NCBI GenBank assembly: GCA_031255735.1
Contig: JAIRRY010000021.1
Span: 1 to 44,859, forward strand
Origin: Candidatus Nomurabacteria bacterium
GTDB lineage: Bacteria; Patescibacteriota; Saccharimonadia; Saccharimonadales; Saccharimonadaceae
Reading direction: 5' to 3'
DNA length: 44,859 nt
Shown: positions 1 to 8,438 of the stretch, piece after piece
Position numbering within the stretch: position 1 is the stretch's first letter
Layout of the letters: the number at the start of each line of letters is the position of its first letter
Notes under the pieces: generated by a model
Told to the model about the DNA's origin: nothing
What the model saw: only the letters and a program-made list of their open reading frames with translations
The model's database searches: none
Program-made: the position numbers and the translations under genes

Positions 1-932
1 GGCCAGACAATTTGGGCGAGCTAAAAAGCAAAATCCGCGCCACGCTGTCGGCGGCTGGTGCGAACGAAGTGCTGACGTATAGTTTTGTCAGCGGCCAGCT
101 GCTCGAAAACGCCGGTCAAAGCCCGGATAATTCTTATAAAATAACTAATTCGATTAGCCCAGAGCTGCAATATGTGCGGCAACAAATTGTGCCGAGTTTG
201 CTGGAAAAAGCCAGAGAAAACTTGCGCGAAGGTTATGACAAGTTTGCTTTGTTTGAGATGAATCAGGTTTTCTGGAAAAGTGAAGGGCTTAACGGCGAAA
301 ATGTACCAGTTCAGTTTGATAACTTCGGATTTGTGATTGTGGATAGTAAAAACACGGCTGGTTATTACTCTGCTAAAAAATATGTGGACGAATTGGCGCT
401 TGGGCTTGGTTTAACAGTGCAGTTTGTGCCGCGCGACAAACCGCACGAAGTTGGCGTTTATTTCGAACCGAAACGTTCGGCGGACTTGTTCATCAGGGAC
501 AAGCGCATTGGTATGGTTGGCGAAATCAAAAATAGTGTTGCCGACAGATTCAAGTTGCCGCACCAAACTGCGGCTGCCGAGATGGGCGTCGACTTAATAT
601 TGGATGCTATTCAGGAATCAGCCAAAAACAAAAGTTACCAGAAGAAAAGCCGTTTTCCGAGTGTTGAACGCGACATTACTTTTCAAGCTGTTTCCAATCT
701 GGAATACGCCAAACTGGAAAATCTTATCTGTAAAACTTTGGAAAAGCAAAAACTTTGGTTTCAGTATGTTCCATTGTCGATCTACCAGGGCGACGGCCAA
801 GCAACCAAAAACATCAGCTTCCGCCTGAGCTTCGCAAGTTATGAAAAAACCCTCGGCGGCGAAGAAATTGCTGTTATAATGGACGCTATTGCAGAAGGTG
901 CAAAAAAAGATTTAAAAGCAGAGGTAATTTAG
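1..932 (+). CDS. pheT: Phenylalanyl-tRNA synthetase beta subunit, C-terminal part
   Basis: The reading frame is open from the first bases of the window, so the gene starts upstream and only about 310 C-terminal residues are visible. The first 210 or so residues resemble the core catalytic-like domain of PheT. The last 95 residues, beginning near RFPSVERDITF, match the FDX-ACB (ferredoxin-like anticodon-binding) domain that ends bacterial PheT. PheT pairs with PheS to charge tRNA-Phe in the cytoplasm. The stop codon directly abuts the start of the FKBP gene, so the two are co-transcribed. The apparent TTG start at 12 is only an artefact of the window edge. Confidence 0.9.
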   Translation, partial: PDNLGELKSKIRATLSAAGANEVLTYSFVSGQLLENAGQSPDNSYKITNSISPELQYVRQQIVPSLLEKARENLREGYDKFALFEMNQVFWKSEGLNGENVPVQFDNFGFVIVDSKNTAGYYSAKKYVDELALGLGLTVQFVPRDKPHEVGVYFEPKRSADLFIRDKRIGMVGEIKNSVADRFKLPHQTAAAEMGVDLILDAIQESAKNKSYQKKSRFPSVERDITFQAVSNLEYAKLENLICKTLEKQKLWFQYVPLSIYQGDGQATKNISFRLSFASYEKTLGGEEIAVIMDAIAEGAKKDLKAEVI

Positions 933-1664
933 ATGAGTGAAACTAAAACTAGTGTACGAATTTTCGTTGGCCTTATGGCGTTCTTGATGGTAGTAAGTAC
1001 TTTGGGGCTTTATGTTGTTATAATTTTGGGTAATCAAAGTCAGTCTAAAGAACAAGCTGCGGCCAACCAGGCACAGATTCAGTTTAACGAAAAAGTTCAG
1101 ATTCAACAATCTAAGCTGAGCGTGCAAGCCGCTGAGCTCAGTAAAAAATACTACGACGAGTTTGTGGCTTATAAAAACGAAGTTAGATCGTTTAACGCAG
1201 CAGCGGTTACCGAGCTAAAAACCCGCGACTTAAAAGCTGGTGACGGCGCGAAAATAACTGAAGACTTTGAAGATTACAGTATGTACTATATCGGTTGGCA
1301 GCCAGATGAAAAACTCTTTGACTCATCACTTGAAAACGAATCTTTAAAAGCGCCTTTGCCTGGTAGTGGCAGTTATATTGTGGGCTGGAATGAAGGTGTA
1401 ATTGGTATGAAAGTAGGTGGCGTGCGTGAAATTACTATTCCGGCCGATAAGGCGTATGGTAGTGGTAGTGGCGAGAACGAACAAGGCCAGCCGCTCGGCC
1501 CGCTTAAGTTTATCGTTATGGTGATTGAGAAAATTGACGACATTTCATACCCCAAGGGCACTTACGATCTATGTATGAAAGCCAATAAACAATATATCGA
1601 TCAATATGGCAAAGAAGCCGTCGATCAGTTTATGTGTGGAACTTATAAAGACGAGGAAAAGTAG
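933..1664 (+). CDS. Membrane-anchored FKBP-type peptidyl-prolyl isomerase
   Basis: A 243-residue protein with one N-terminal hydrophobic segment at about residues 9-30, a polar helix-rich spacer rich in Gln/Ala/Lys (35-80), and an FKBP-like domain at about 95-205 containing GSGSYIVGWNEGVIGMKVGG and a GPLKFIVMVIE strand. FKBPs catalyse cis-trans isomerisation of prolyl bonds. The anchor places this one outside the membrane, where it would help fold exported proteins. It starts immediately after the pheT stop and its own stop overlaps the GTG of trxB by one base, so the three genes form a translationally coupled unit. Four cysteines or fewer are present and no lipobox is seen. Confidence 0.82.
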   Translation: MSETKTSVRIFVGLMAFLMVVSTLGLYVVIILGNQSQSKEQAAANQAQIQFNEKVQIQQSKLSVQAAELSKKYYDEFVAYKNEVRSFNAAAVTELKTRDLKAGDGAKITEDFEDYSMYYIGWQPDEKLFDSSLENESLKAPLPGSGSYIVGWNEGVIGMKVGGVREITIPADKAYGSGSGENEQGQPLGPLKFIVMVIEKIDDISYPKGTYDLCMKANKQYIDQYGKEAVDQFMCGTYKDEEK

Positions 1665-2569
1665 TGAAAGACTTGGTGATAATTGGATCTGGACCAGCGG
1701 CTTTTGGTGCGGCAATCTACGCTGCGCGCGAAGAAATTGACACCACTGTATACGAAAAATCAGTTATTGGCGGGCTTCTGGTTACTATCGATCACGTAGA
1801 TAATTATCCTGGTTTTCCAGATGGTGTAGAAGGTAGCGAATTAGTCAAAAATATGCAACTTCAGGCTGAACGTTTTGGCGCTGAGGTGGAATACGGCGAA
1901 GTGAGTCGTATTAAACCAAACGGTTCGGGCGCATACATTGTAACGGTAGACGGCGAAGATGTTACGGCGCGCGCGGTGCTTATCGCGAGCGGCTGGACAT
2001 ATAACGCTATGGGCGTGCCAGGCGAAAAAGAATACAAAAATCGCGGCGTGCATTATTGCGCCACCTGCGACGGCCCTTTTTATAAGGATAAAAAAATATT
2101 AGTGGTAGGCGGCGGTAACTCGGCAGCGCAGGAAGCGGTGTTCCTAACTCGTTTTGCTAGCCAGGTTGAGATTTTGGCACGCAGCAGTTTCAAAGCTAGT
2201 GCGGTTTTGCAGAAAAAAGTAAAAGAGCATGGTATCAGTGTTCATGAAGGTGTAGGCGTGGCTGAAGTTTTGGGCGACGGCAATCACGTAACGGGGCTGA
2301 AAGTTATAGATGAAAAGGGTGAGCGCGAAATTTCAGCTGAGGGCATTTTTGTGTTCGTAGGCATTCACCCGTCTAGCGAGTTTGCGGCTGAATCAGGCTT
2401 AGAGCTAGACGAACAGGGTTATATTAAAACGGGCTCTAGCTATCAAACTAGCCTGCCAGGCGTGTTCGTGGCGGGCGATATTCGTAGCGGCTCAACCAAG
2501 CAGATTATCACGGCTGCGGGCGAAGGTGCAGCTGCGGCTAAAGCTATCGGCAAGTACTTAGCTGAATAA
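1664..2569 (+). CDS. trxB: Thioredoxin reductase
   Basis: A 301-residue flavoprotein of normal TrxB length. An FAD-binding GSGPAAFGAA lies at residues 8-17, the redox-active CATC pair is C132/C135 (in HYCATCDGPFY), an NADPH-binding GGGNSA lies near 149, and a C-terminal FAD motif VFVAGDIRSG follows. It transfers electrons from NADPH to thioredoxin in the cytoplasm. The start is GTG at 1664, overlapping the FKBP stop, with GAGGAAAAG acting as ribosome binding site. The gene ends in a short intergenic region with two palindromes and is convergent with the hydrolase gene. A ferredoxin- or other-donor variant is possible, because only a search could separate these close relatives. Confidence 0.93.
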   Translation: MKDLVIIGSGPAAFGAAIYAAREEIDTTVYEKSVIGGLLVTIDHVDNYPGFPDGVEGSELVKNMQLQAERFGAEVEYGEVSRIKPNGSGAYIVTVDGEDVTARAVLIASGWTYNAMGVPGEKEYKNRGVHYCATCDGPFYKDKKILVVGGGNSAAQEAVFLTRFASQVEILARSSFKASAVLQKKVKEHGISVHEGVGVAEVLGDGNHVTGLKVIDEKGEREISAEGIFVFVGIHPSSEFAAESGLELDEQGYIKTGSSYQTSLPGVFVAGDIRSGSTKQIITAAGEGAAAAKAIGKYLAE

Positions 2570-2583
2570 AAAAGTTGTTCAGA

Positions 2584-2634
2584 ATACGCTATATGTAGCG
2601 TATGAAGCTGCAGTAAACGCTATATATAGCGTTT
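2584..2634. repeat. Tandem ACGCTATATATAGCGT palindromes between convergent genes
   Basis: Two dyads stand side by side. The first, ATACGCTATATGTAGCGTAT at 2584-2603, has one mismatch. The second, AAACGCTATATATAGCGTTT at 2615-2634, is a perfect 20-bp palindrome that overlaps the stop codon of the hydrolase gene. Their centres are 31 bp apart, about three helical turns. The same word recurs at 8649-8687. They lie between the ends of trxB and the hydrolase gene, so a role in termination or as a DNA-binding site is possible. There is no clear T-run here. Confidence 0.7.
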
Positions 2635-3436
2635 AGCTTTCTAGAGCTTTTTTGATCTCTTCTACAATAAACGGTGAGCGGCGAGGACTGACAGAGTGTC
2701 CATTGGCGCTCTCGGCTAGGCTAATGTGCGCGTATTTAGCTAATTTGAGCAGGTTGGCGCGGCTTACTATGGAGTCGAATGTGCCGTTTACTAGTAGCAC
2801 GGGGATATTCAGCCGTTTTACTTCGTCCCAGGCGTGGCCTTTTAGTACAACATTATCCATACTGCGCCTGAAAGCTGGCGACTTGGCGTACTTAGCTTCA
2901 AAGTTTGAAAATTTTTCCACCACACCCGCAACTTTTTTGCCACCCTTACTGCCAGCAGCCTTCTTCAGGTTATCTAACATGGCGGCGTATAGAACGTCGC
3001 TTGGGATGCGTTGTTCCTTAGGTGTCATAAATGGCGGCGACACCAGCACTAACTGCTTGGCGCTATTATATCTTGCCGTATATTCGGTGGCTAGTAACGC
3101 ACCCATCGAGTGCCCCACGATTGTAATCGGGCCAGTTATAAATAGGCCACCTAAAGTGCGATGAATAGCGCGAACTTGGTCGCGCACTGCAAACTTGTTC
3201 CACTTTGGCGAAGCCGATTTGCCAAAGCCGAGCAGGTCTATGCCGATTAATCGTACGCTTTCAAAAGTTGGGTCTTGTTTTATGATTTTTAGCAGCTCAT
3301 CCCAGGTGTGTGATGAAGCAGCGACGCCATGCAAAAACACCAGCGTATTGCGTTCTATCCCTTTAGGACGTTTGTCGAACGCCACGTGTAATTTGTAAGG
3401 CACGCTAAGAGTCTTGTGGATAAACTTGTCGAACAT
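2633..3436 (-). CDS. Alpha/beta hydrolase
   Basis: A 267-residue single-domain alpha/beta hydrolase. The oxyanion HG pair is at 36-37, the nucleophile elbow GHSMG at 108-112 puts the catalytic serine at S110, an acidic residue follows in VNGTFDS, and the histidine is in ANGHSVS near the C terminus. This family hydrolyses esters, lactones or amides; the substrate cannot be read from the sequence. No signal peptide is seen, so it should be cytoplasmic. Its ATG sits only 6 nt after a TATAAT box on the minus strand, so the transcript is probably leaderless. It is divergent from ppa. Confidence 0.85.
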   Translation of the reverse strand: MFDKFIHKTLSVPYKLHVAFDKRPKGIERNTLVFLHGVAASSHTWDELLKIIKQDPTFESVRLIGIDLLGFGKSASPKWNKFAVRDQVRAIHRTLGGLFITGPITIVGHSMGALLATEYTARYNSAKQLVLVSPPFMTPKEQRIPSDVLYAAMLDNLKKAAGSKGGKKVAGVVEKFSNFEAKYAKSPAFRRSMDNVVLKGHAWDEVKRLNIPVLLVNGTFDSIVSRANLLKLAKYAHISLAESANGHSVSPRRSPFIVEEIKKALES

Positions 3437-3442
3437 GTACGT

Positions 3443-3477
3443 ATTATACTATCATAGGAACGTAACTTAAAGGAGAT
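3443..3477. promoter_or_regulatory. Divergent promoter of hydrolase gene and ppa
   Basis: On the minus strand TATAAT (3443-3448) lies exactly 6 nt before the hydrolase ATG, leaving no 5' leader. On the plus strand TATACT (3445-3450) overlaps the same bases and is followed by a canonical AAAGGAGAT ribosome binding site before the ppa ATG at 3481. Two overlapping -10 boxes imply that only one direction can be occupied by polymerase at a time. Confidence 0.6.
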
Positions 3478-3480
3478 AAG

Positions 3481-4011
3481 ATGGCAGACTTTAATAAAAT
3501 CCTTACGCCTGGCGACTACGAGAACGGCGACATCAACGTGGTAATTGAAATCCCAGTTGGTAGTATTCAGAAGATTGAATGGAGGCGTGACTTGGCGTGC
3601 TTCATGATCGATCGCATCGAGCCGAGCGCATTCCCGAAGCTAACTAACTACGGTTTCATCCCGCAAACTCTTGATGAAGACGGTGATGAGCTAGATGTGC
3701 TTTTAGTATCAAACGAAAAGTTAACCACGGGCGTGTTTTTAGAAGCTAAAGTGCTCGGCGTGATGAAATTTAGCGACGACGACGAAGTTGACGATAAGAT
3801 TATCGCTGTGCCCGCGGACGATCGCAGCACTGGCAACCCATACAAAACGCTGGAGGATTTGCCAGAGCAGCTAATTAAGCAGCTAGAATTCCACTTCAAT
3901 CACTACAAAGACCTTAAGAAACCTGGCACAACTAAGGTTGAGGGTTTCTTCGGGCTTGATGAAGCTAAGCAAGTTATCGCCGATGCGATTGACCGCTGGA
4001 ACAAGCAGTAA
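3481..4011 (+). CDS. ppa: Inorganic pyrophosphatase, family I
   Basis: A 176-residue soluble pyrophosphatase, the usual bacterial length. The signature DGDELD at 67-72 supplies the metal-binding aspartates, and YGFIPQT (57-63) and the ERR/WRR region near 34-36 match the family. It hydrolyses pyrophosphate to two phosphates and so pulls nucleic acid synthesis and tRNA charging forward. The ribosome binding site AAAGGAGAT is strong and correctly spaced. It stands alone as a single gene before the promoter of gap. Confidence 0.95.
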   Translation: MADFNKILTPGDYENGDINVVIEIPVGSIQKIEWRRDLACFMIDRIEPSAFPKLTNYGFIPQTLDEDGDELDVLLVSNEKLTTGVFLEAKVLGVMKFSDDDEVDDKIIAVPADDRSTGNPYKTLEDLPEQLIKQLEFHFNHYKDLKKPGTTKVEGFFGLDEAKQVIADAIDRWNKQ

Positions 4012-4041
4012 TATTGCCCAAGCTATAAAATAGCGCGATTC

Positions 4042-4071
4042 TAGACAGTTTAAGGTGGCTAGTGATATAAT
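4042..4071 (+). promoter_or_regulatory. Promoter of the gap operon
   Basis: TAGACA at 4042-4047, an 18-bp spacer and TATAAT at 4066-4071 preceded by TG at 4063-4064 (extended -10). The transcript would have a leader of about 20 nt with the ribosome binding site AGGGGG before the ATG at 4099. Confidence 0.65.
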
Positions 4072-4098
4072 AACCACAAGTGTAATTAGGGGGCTCAA

Positions 4099-5112
4099 AT
4101 GGTAAAAATTGCGATAAACGGGTTCGGTAGGATTGGCCGATGTAGTTTTAAGATTGCCTTTGAGCGGGCGGACGTTGAGATTGTGGCGATTAACGACTTA
4201 ACAGACGTAGCAACCTTAGCGCATTTATTAAAATACGATTCTTCATACGGCATATATGGCCGCGATGTGCAAGTAAGCGACGCGCTAGATGAACTGATTG
4301 TGAACGGTAAACATATCAAGTGTTTTGCCGAAACCGACCCTGCTAAATTGCCGTGGGGCAAGTTGGGTGTTGATGTAGCGCTTGAGTGCACGGGTGCCTT
4401 TACCGACCCTGCCAAAGCACGCGCTCACATTGATGCAGGTGCAAAGAAAGTGGTCATTTCCGCCCCAGCAAAGGGCGACGGCGCTAAAACCATCGTGATT
4501 GGTGCGAACGAAGACACGCTCACGGTTGATGATGAAGTAATCAGCAACGCGTCGTGCACCACTAACTGCATAACGCCAGTCATGGCGGTGCTGGAGAACA
4601 ATTTCGGGATCGAAAAGGCCATGATGACTACGGTGCACAGCTATACGGCTAGCCAGCGCTTGCAAGATGCGCCAGCTAAAGACCTGCGCGAAGCTAGGGC
4701 AGCAGCCGAGAATATCGTGCCAACTAGCACGGGTGCTAGCAAAGCGGCGGCCTTGGCGCTGCCTGCGCTTAAGGGTAGGTTTTGTGGTTTAAGCGTGCGC
4801 GTGCCAACTCCAGTAGTCAGTTTGGCTGATTTTGCAGTGCTTATTAAAAAAGATACCACCAAGGAAGAGATCAACACGGTGTTTAAAGAAGCTGCAACGG
4901 AAGACTACTATCAAGGGATTTTGGCGGTAACTGAAGAAGAAATGGTTAGTGGCGATTTCAAGGGCAATAGCTATTCGGCAATTGTGGATCTTAGCTTAAC
5001 CGACGTAGTGGGTGGAAATTTGATTAAAGTGGTGGCTTGGTATGATAACGAATGGGGCTATAGTAATCGTTTGGTGGAACTAAGCGCCGATTTCGGAAAG
5101 ATGGTGAAATAA
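4099..5112 (+). CDS. gap: Glyceraldehyde-3-phosphate dehydrogenase
   Basis: A 337-residue GAPDH. The NAD-binding NGFGRIGR is at 7-14, the catalytic cysteine C153 is in SNASCTTNC, and the partner histidine H180 is in TTVHSYT. It oxidises glyceraldehyde-3-phosphate to 1,3-bisphosphoglycerate with NAD(P). D33 in the INDL segment suggests NAD preference. It heads an operon of sugar-phosphate enzymes, and its TAA overlaps the ATG of rpiB by one base, so translation is coupled. Length and motifs are complete. Confidence 0.97.
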   Translation: MVKIAINGFGRIGRCSFKIAFERADVEIVAINDLTDVATLAHLLKYDSSYGIYGRDVQVSDALDELIVNGKHIKCFAETDPAKLPWGKLGVDVALECTGAFTDPAKARAHIDAGAKKVVISAPAKGDGAKTIVIGANEDTLTVDDEVISNASCTTNCITPVMAVLENNFGIEKAMMTTVHSYTASQRLQDAPAKDLREARAAAENIVPTSTGASKAAALALPALKGRFCGLSVRVPTPVVSLADFAVLIKKDTTKEEINTVFKEAATEDYYQGILAVTEEEMVSGDFKGNSYSAIVDLSLTDVVGGNLIKVVAWYDNEWGYSNRLVELSADFGKMVK

Positions 5113-5564
5113 TGAAAGTTTTTGTAGGCGCAGATCACAACGGGTTTCATCTGAAAGGCCAGGTGTTGTTATTTTTACAACAGTCGGGCTACGAAGCGGT
5201 TGACGTGGGCGATGACAAACTAGACCCAGAAGACGATTTTCCGCAGTTTGCTAAAAAAGCTGCGCTAGCAGTGTTGGCCGAAGGCGGCGATGCTCGTGCA
5301 ATCTTGCTTTGTGGTGGTGGCCAAGGGATGTGCATGGCGGCCAACCGCTTTAAGGGTATCCGCGCTTCGGTGATTTGGGATAGTGTTGAGGCCCGCATGA
5401 CGCGTAACGACAACGACAGTAACGTGCTATGCTTGCCGTCGCGCCTACTAGATGGTGAGAATAAAACCTGGCAAGACATCATAGATACTTGGTTAACCAC
5501 ACCGTTTGCGGCTGCAGCGCGCTATGTGAGGCGTAACAACGAACTCGACGAGATAGGAGGTTAA
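5112..5564 (+). CDS. rpiB: Ribose-5-phosphate isomerase B (RpiB/LacAB family)
   Basis: A 150-residue protein of RpiB size. It has the N-terminal GADHNGFHLK motif, the GGGQGMCMAANR segment (where most RpiB have GTGxGxxxAANK; the Cys is kept) and the RNDNDSNVLCLPSR loop. It interconverts ribose-5-phosphate and ribulose-5-phosphate. It lies between gap and an epimerase-like gene, consistent with a non-oxidative pentose phosphate function. The start overlaps the gap stop. A LacA/B-type isomerase is an alternative, but no lac genes are nearby. Confidence 0.88.
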   Translation: MKVFVGADHNGFHLKGQVLLFLQQSGYEAVDVGDDKLDPEDDFPQFAKKAALAVLAEGGDARAILLCGGGQGMCMAANRFKGIRASVIWDSVEARMTRNDNDSNVLCLPSRLLDGENKTWQDIIDTWLTTPFAAAARYVRRNNELDEIGG

Positions 5565-5565
5565 A

Positions 5566-6213
5566 GTGGCGGTAATTGCGCCAACGATTTTAGTAGAAGA
5601 TGTAGAAAGTTATAAGGCTAAAGTGGTGCAGCTACATGAGTTTGCTGAACGTGTACAGGTAGATATTACCGACGGCGAGTTTGCTACAGCTAATACCATT
5701 GATGAAAGCCAAGTATGGTGGCCAACCGAGTGGCAGACCGACCTACATATGATGGTTAAAGAACCCAGCAAGCATATTGATACATTGATTAAGCTTAGCC
5801 CGAATTTAGTAATCTTTCACGCTGAAGTTGAAGAAGACCTACTGCCTACCATTAAAAAGCTAAAAAACGCTGGTATTGGTGCTGGTGTGGCACTTCTTAA
5901 GCCAACTTTTCCAGCTAGTGTGAGTAAATATATCAAGGCCGCCGATCACGTTATGATTTTTAGCGGCGATCTTGGGCATCAAGGCGGCAAAGCCAGCCTA
6001 TTACAGCTAGAAAAGGTGCACCTAATCAAGAATATCAACCCAGATACAGAAATTGGCTGGGATGGTGGCGCTAACCTAGATAACGTATTTAATATGGCAA
6101 GCGCTGGTGTGGATGTAATTAATGTTGGCGGCGCGATTGAACGCGCTAGCGACCCAGCTGCTATGTATAGGTCGTTAGTTGAAACCGCCAATAAACACGG
6201 AGTCGTTTATTAA
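5566..6213 (+). CDS. rpe: Ribulose-phosphate 3-epimerase family protein
   Basis: A 215-residue TIM barrel of the Rpe family starting at GTG 5566 behind a strong AGGAGG site. Metal ligands of Rpe are normally His-x-Asp, His and Asp. Here the first motif reads QVDITDG, so the first histidine is Q31, while D33, H61 (LHMMV) and D163 (GWDGG) are kept. The missing ligand means activity or metal use may differ from classical Rpe. The neighbours gap, rpiB and a PfkB kinase support a pentose phosphate role, converting ribulose- to xylulose-5-phosphate. The stop overlaps the next ATG. Confidence 0.8.
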   Translation: MAVIAPTILVEDVESYKAKVVQLHEFAERVQVDITDGEFATANTIDESQVWWPTEWQTDLHMMVKEPSKHIDTLIKLSPNLVIFHAEVEEDLLPTIKKLKNAGIGAGVALLKPTFPASVSKYIKAADHVMIFSGDLGHQGGKASLLQLEKVHLIKNINPDTEIGWDGGANLDNVFNMASAGVDVINVGGAIERASDPAAMYRSLVETANKHGVVY

Positions 6214-7184
6214 TGCCGGTTCGGGTGGTTTGCGTTGGCGCGGTGTATCAAGAGGCTTATTTAAGTCACTCGCCGATTTTTAAGCCAGTGCACGAAGGTA
6301 TGCGCGGCGATTTCACCGAAATAAAGCTGGGCGATACAGTAGAGGTAGAGCGCGTGGATCTTAAGGTTGGCGGCACGGCCTTGAACGCGGCGGTTACGTT
6401 CGCTAGGCAGAGTTTTGAGGTTGGTTTTGCGGGTACAATTGGCCACGATACGGCTGGCCAAATGGTGGTTGATCTACTAGACCGCGAATGCATTGATCGT
6501 GGGTTGGTGGCATATTCGCGAAAATGGCACACTGGTTTTGCCACGGTACTTCTTTCGCCTAAAGGTGAGCGCACGCTACTTCTACACCCTGGCGCTGCTG
6601 GCGACTATAGCGGCCTAAATGTGCCAAAGATTATTGAAAAGAACCCTAACTGGATTTACATCACGTCGCTTAAGGGTGATTTTGTGAAGCTTCGTGAGCT
6701 ACTGGAAGAATGTGTAAAAGCCAAAATCAAGATTGCTCTAAAACCTGGCTTGGCTGAACTTAAACAACTAAGTAAATTGCGCCCGTTGCTTGAAGATGTT
6801 GACTTACTACTGGTGAGCGCCCGTGATGCCAAGAGTATTGTAGGTGGCGAAACTCTCGATGAATTAGTACATCATTGTCTTAATCTTGTGCCAAGCGTAG
6901 CAATTACGGCAGGCGTAGACGGCTCGATCGTGTCTGACAGTAAAACCGTGGTGCGGGCTGGTTTGTATGAAGATGTGCACGTGATAGATAAAACGGGCGC
7001 TGGCGACGCTTTCGATTCGGGGTTGCTCGCCGCGCTGCTAGCTGGTAAACCACTCGCCGAGGCGGTAGTGTTCGCTAGTGCCAACGCCGTGTCGGTGGCG
7101 CAGCATATTGGCGCGCAAGCTGGTATCTTAAACTTAAGCACGAAACTACACCCAATGCTAATTAAGGAAACTAAGTTGCGATGA
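6213..7184 (+). CDS. PfkB-family carbohydrate kinase
   Basis: A 323-residue ribokinase/PfkB-fold kinase. The N-terminal substrate lid contains KVGGTALNAAVTFAR (51-65). The C-terminal signature DKTGAGDAFDSG gives the catalytic base D265. It phosphorylates a sugar or sugar-like substrate with ATP, but the specificity (ribose, fructose or a nucleoside) cannot be read directly. Placed after gap-rpiB-rpe it probably feeds a sugar into the pentose phosphate pool, with ribokinase a reasonable guess. It overlaps the next gene by 4 bases (ATGA). Confidence 0.87.
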   Translation: MPVRVVCVGAVYQEAYLSHSPIFKPVHEGMRGDFTEIKLGDTVEVERVDLKVGGTALNAAVTFARQSFEVGFAGTIGHDTAGQMVVDLLDRECIDRGLVAYSRKWHTGFATVLLSPKGERTLLLHPGAAGDYSGLNVPKIIEKNPNWIYITSLKGDFVKLRELLEECVKAKIKIALKPGLAELKQLSKLRPLLEDVDLLLVSARDAKSIVGGETLDELVHHCLNLVPSVAITAGVDGSIVSDSKTVVRAGLYEDVHVIDKTGAGDAFDSGLLAALLAGKPLAEAVVFASANAVSVAQHIGAQAGILNLSTKLHPMLIKETKLR

Positions 7185-7723
7185 GTCAGTTGGCAAAGTT
7201 ATTGCAAGCTAATACTCACAGGCTAGATTTTGTAACGAGTTCGCTTAACAAAAACTGCCATATGGCAATTGACGCCAAACTCATGGGCGACTTGCACGAA
7301 ACGGTGGCGCGTGCCATGCATAATCTAGGGCTAGACCCTGAGAACACCACTGGCCCCGAGCTTTATCGAGCGTTGGGTAATCGTTTCCATGAAGATTTTA
7401 AGCAACTCGTTAAAACGCCCAAATTCGATAAGAAGGCGTTGCAGAAACTGATGGAGCAAAAGGGTTCACCGAGGTTTTGGCGAGATACTCTGTGGGCTGG
7501 CGCGCTTTACGACAAACGCCCGCTATCGTTTAATGTGTTCGATATGTTTCAGAGCTTTTCGGCCGATATACCTTACGCGGCGCATGGCTACGAAAATTTT
7601 AAAGAAAGTTTACTAGGTGAGTTAGTTAGTAGATACGAAGCTAGAGGTGCGAATCACATATTGTTAGATAAGCTCAAGCATGTTACTATAGTGCAAGAAA
7701 ATAATACCAAAAAGGGAAGATAA
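7181..7723 (+). CDS. Hypothetical protein in the sugar-phosphate operon
   Basis: A 180-residue soluble, mostly helical protein that I do not recognise. It has no signal peptide or membrane segment. There is a helical N-terminal part with ANTHRLDFVTSSLNKN, a central basic patch and a conserved-looking SPRFWRDTLWAGALYDKRPL stretch near 105-124. The start ATG overlaps the kinase stop by 4 bases and the next gene follows 3 bases after its stop, so it is a true member of the gap operon. Possible roles are an accessory or regulatory subunit of its neighbours. Confidence 0.7.
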   Translation: MSQLAKLLQANTHRLDFVTSSLNKNCHMAIDAKLMGDLHETVARAMHNLGLDPENTTGPELYRALGNRFHEDFKQLVKTPKFDKKALQKLMEQKGSPRFWRDTLWAGALYDKRPLSFNVFDMFQSFSADIPYAAHGYENFKESLLGELVSRYEARGANHILLDKLKHVTIVQENNTKKGR

Positions 7724-7726
7724 ATA

Positions 7727-8335
7727 ATGAAATATCAAATTTGCGTATCCGGTGCTGCTAGTGGTGACACCGTGCAGCAATCTCATGAATTAGCATACAC
7801 ATTAGGCAAAACGATTGCTGAATCTGGCCACACTTTGACTACTGGTGCAACCGTTGGTTTGCCGCATTTTGCCGCGCAAGGCTTCATGAGTGTTAAAAAC
7901 TCTAAGGGCGTATCGGTTGGTTTTTCACCAGCCAGCAGCATCCGCGAGCATATCTCGGTTTATCGCCTGCCAACTAAAGAATTCGACTACATCAACTTTA
8001 CGGGCATGGCTTACGTTGGTCGCGATGTTCACTTGGTTCGCAGTAGTGATGCTGTTATAACTGTGGGCGGCCGTATGGGCAGCCTGCATGAGCTTTCCAC
8101 AGCGCTTGAAGCCAAAAAGGTTTGCGGTATTCTGCTTGGTAGCGGCGGTTTGGCCGATTACGCACAAACTTTGTTCGAAAACATCTGGGCGCCGAATATG
8201 GAAAACGTAGTTTTCGATAAAGACCCAGAAAAGTTGGTACGCAAGGTTATTCGCAGGTTAAATGAGCGCTATAAAGATTTTCATCCGCTAGCTAACGACG
8301 GCCAAATTAGTAAAGAACGCGCGGGTTTAGGTTAA
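7727..8335 (+). CDS. LOG-like Rossmann-fold nucleotide-binding protein
   Basis: A 202-residue protein with an N-terminal CVSGAASGDT loop and GGRMGSLHELSTALE at 114-128, which resembles the PGGxGTxxE active-site motif of the LOG/TIGR00725 (lysine decarboxylase-like, SLOG) family. LOG proteins bind nucleotides and some cleave nucleoside 5'-monophosphates. The glutamate (E122) is kept while the threonine is a serine. It is the last gene of the gap operon, 3 bases after the hypothetical gene, with GGGAAGATAA as ribosome binding site. A DprA-like or nucleotide-sensing SLOG role is an alternative. Confidence 0.72.
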   Translation: MKYQICVSGAASGDTVQQSHELAYTLGKTIAESGHTLTTGATVGLPHFAAQGFMSVKNSKGVSVGFSPASSIREHISVYRLPTKEFDYINFTGMAYVGRDVHLVRSSDAVITVGGRMGSLHELSTALEAKKVCGILLGSGGLADYAQTLFENIWAPNMENVVFDKDPEKLVRKVIRRLNERYKDFHPLANDGQISKERAGLG

Positions 8336-8355
8336 GCCAACCGTTGCGCACGCGG

Positions 8356-8401
8356 CAACTAGCGCAACCCCGTTGCAAGGCGTCCCTAGTTGTGGTAAGA
8401 T
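8356..8401 (+). promoter_or_regulatory. rpmG promoter with nested dyad
   Basis: TTGCAA (8374-8379), a 16-bp spacer and TAAGAT (8396-8401) form a plausible promoter for rpmG. The same stretch holds a nested dyad: CAACTAG at 8356-8362 pairs with CTAGTTG at 8386-8392, and inside it GCAAC (8364-8368) pairs with GTTGC (8372-8376). It could end the upstream operon or regulate rpmG. No T-run follows. Confidence 0.4.
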
Positions 8402-8438
8402 GATTTAAGTCTAATAATATTTAAGCTGAAGAGAAGAG

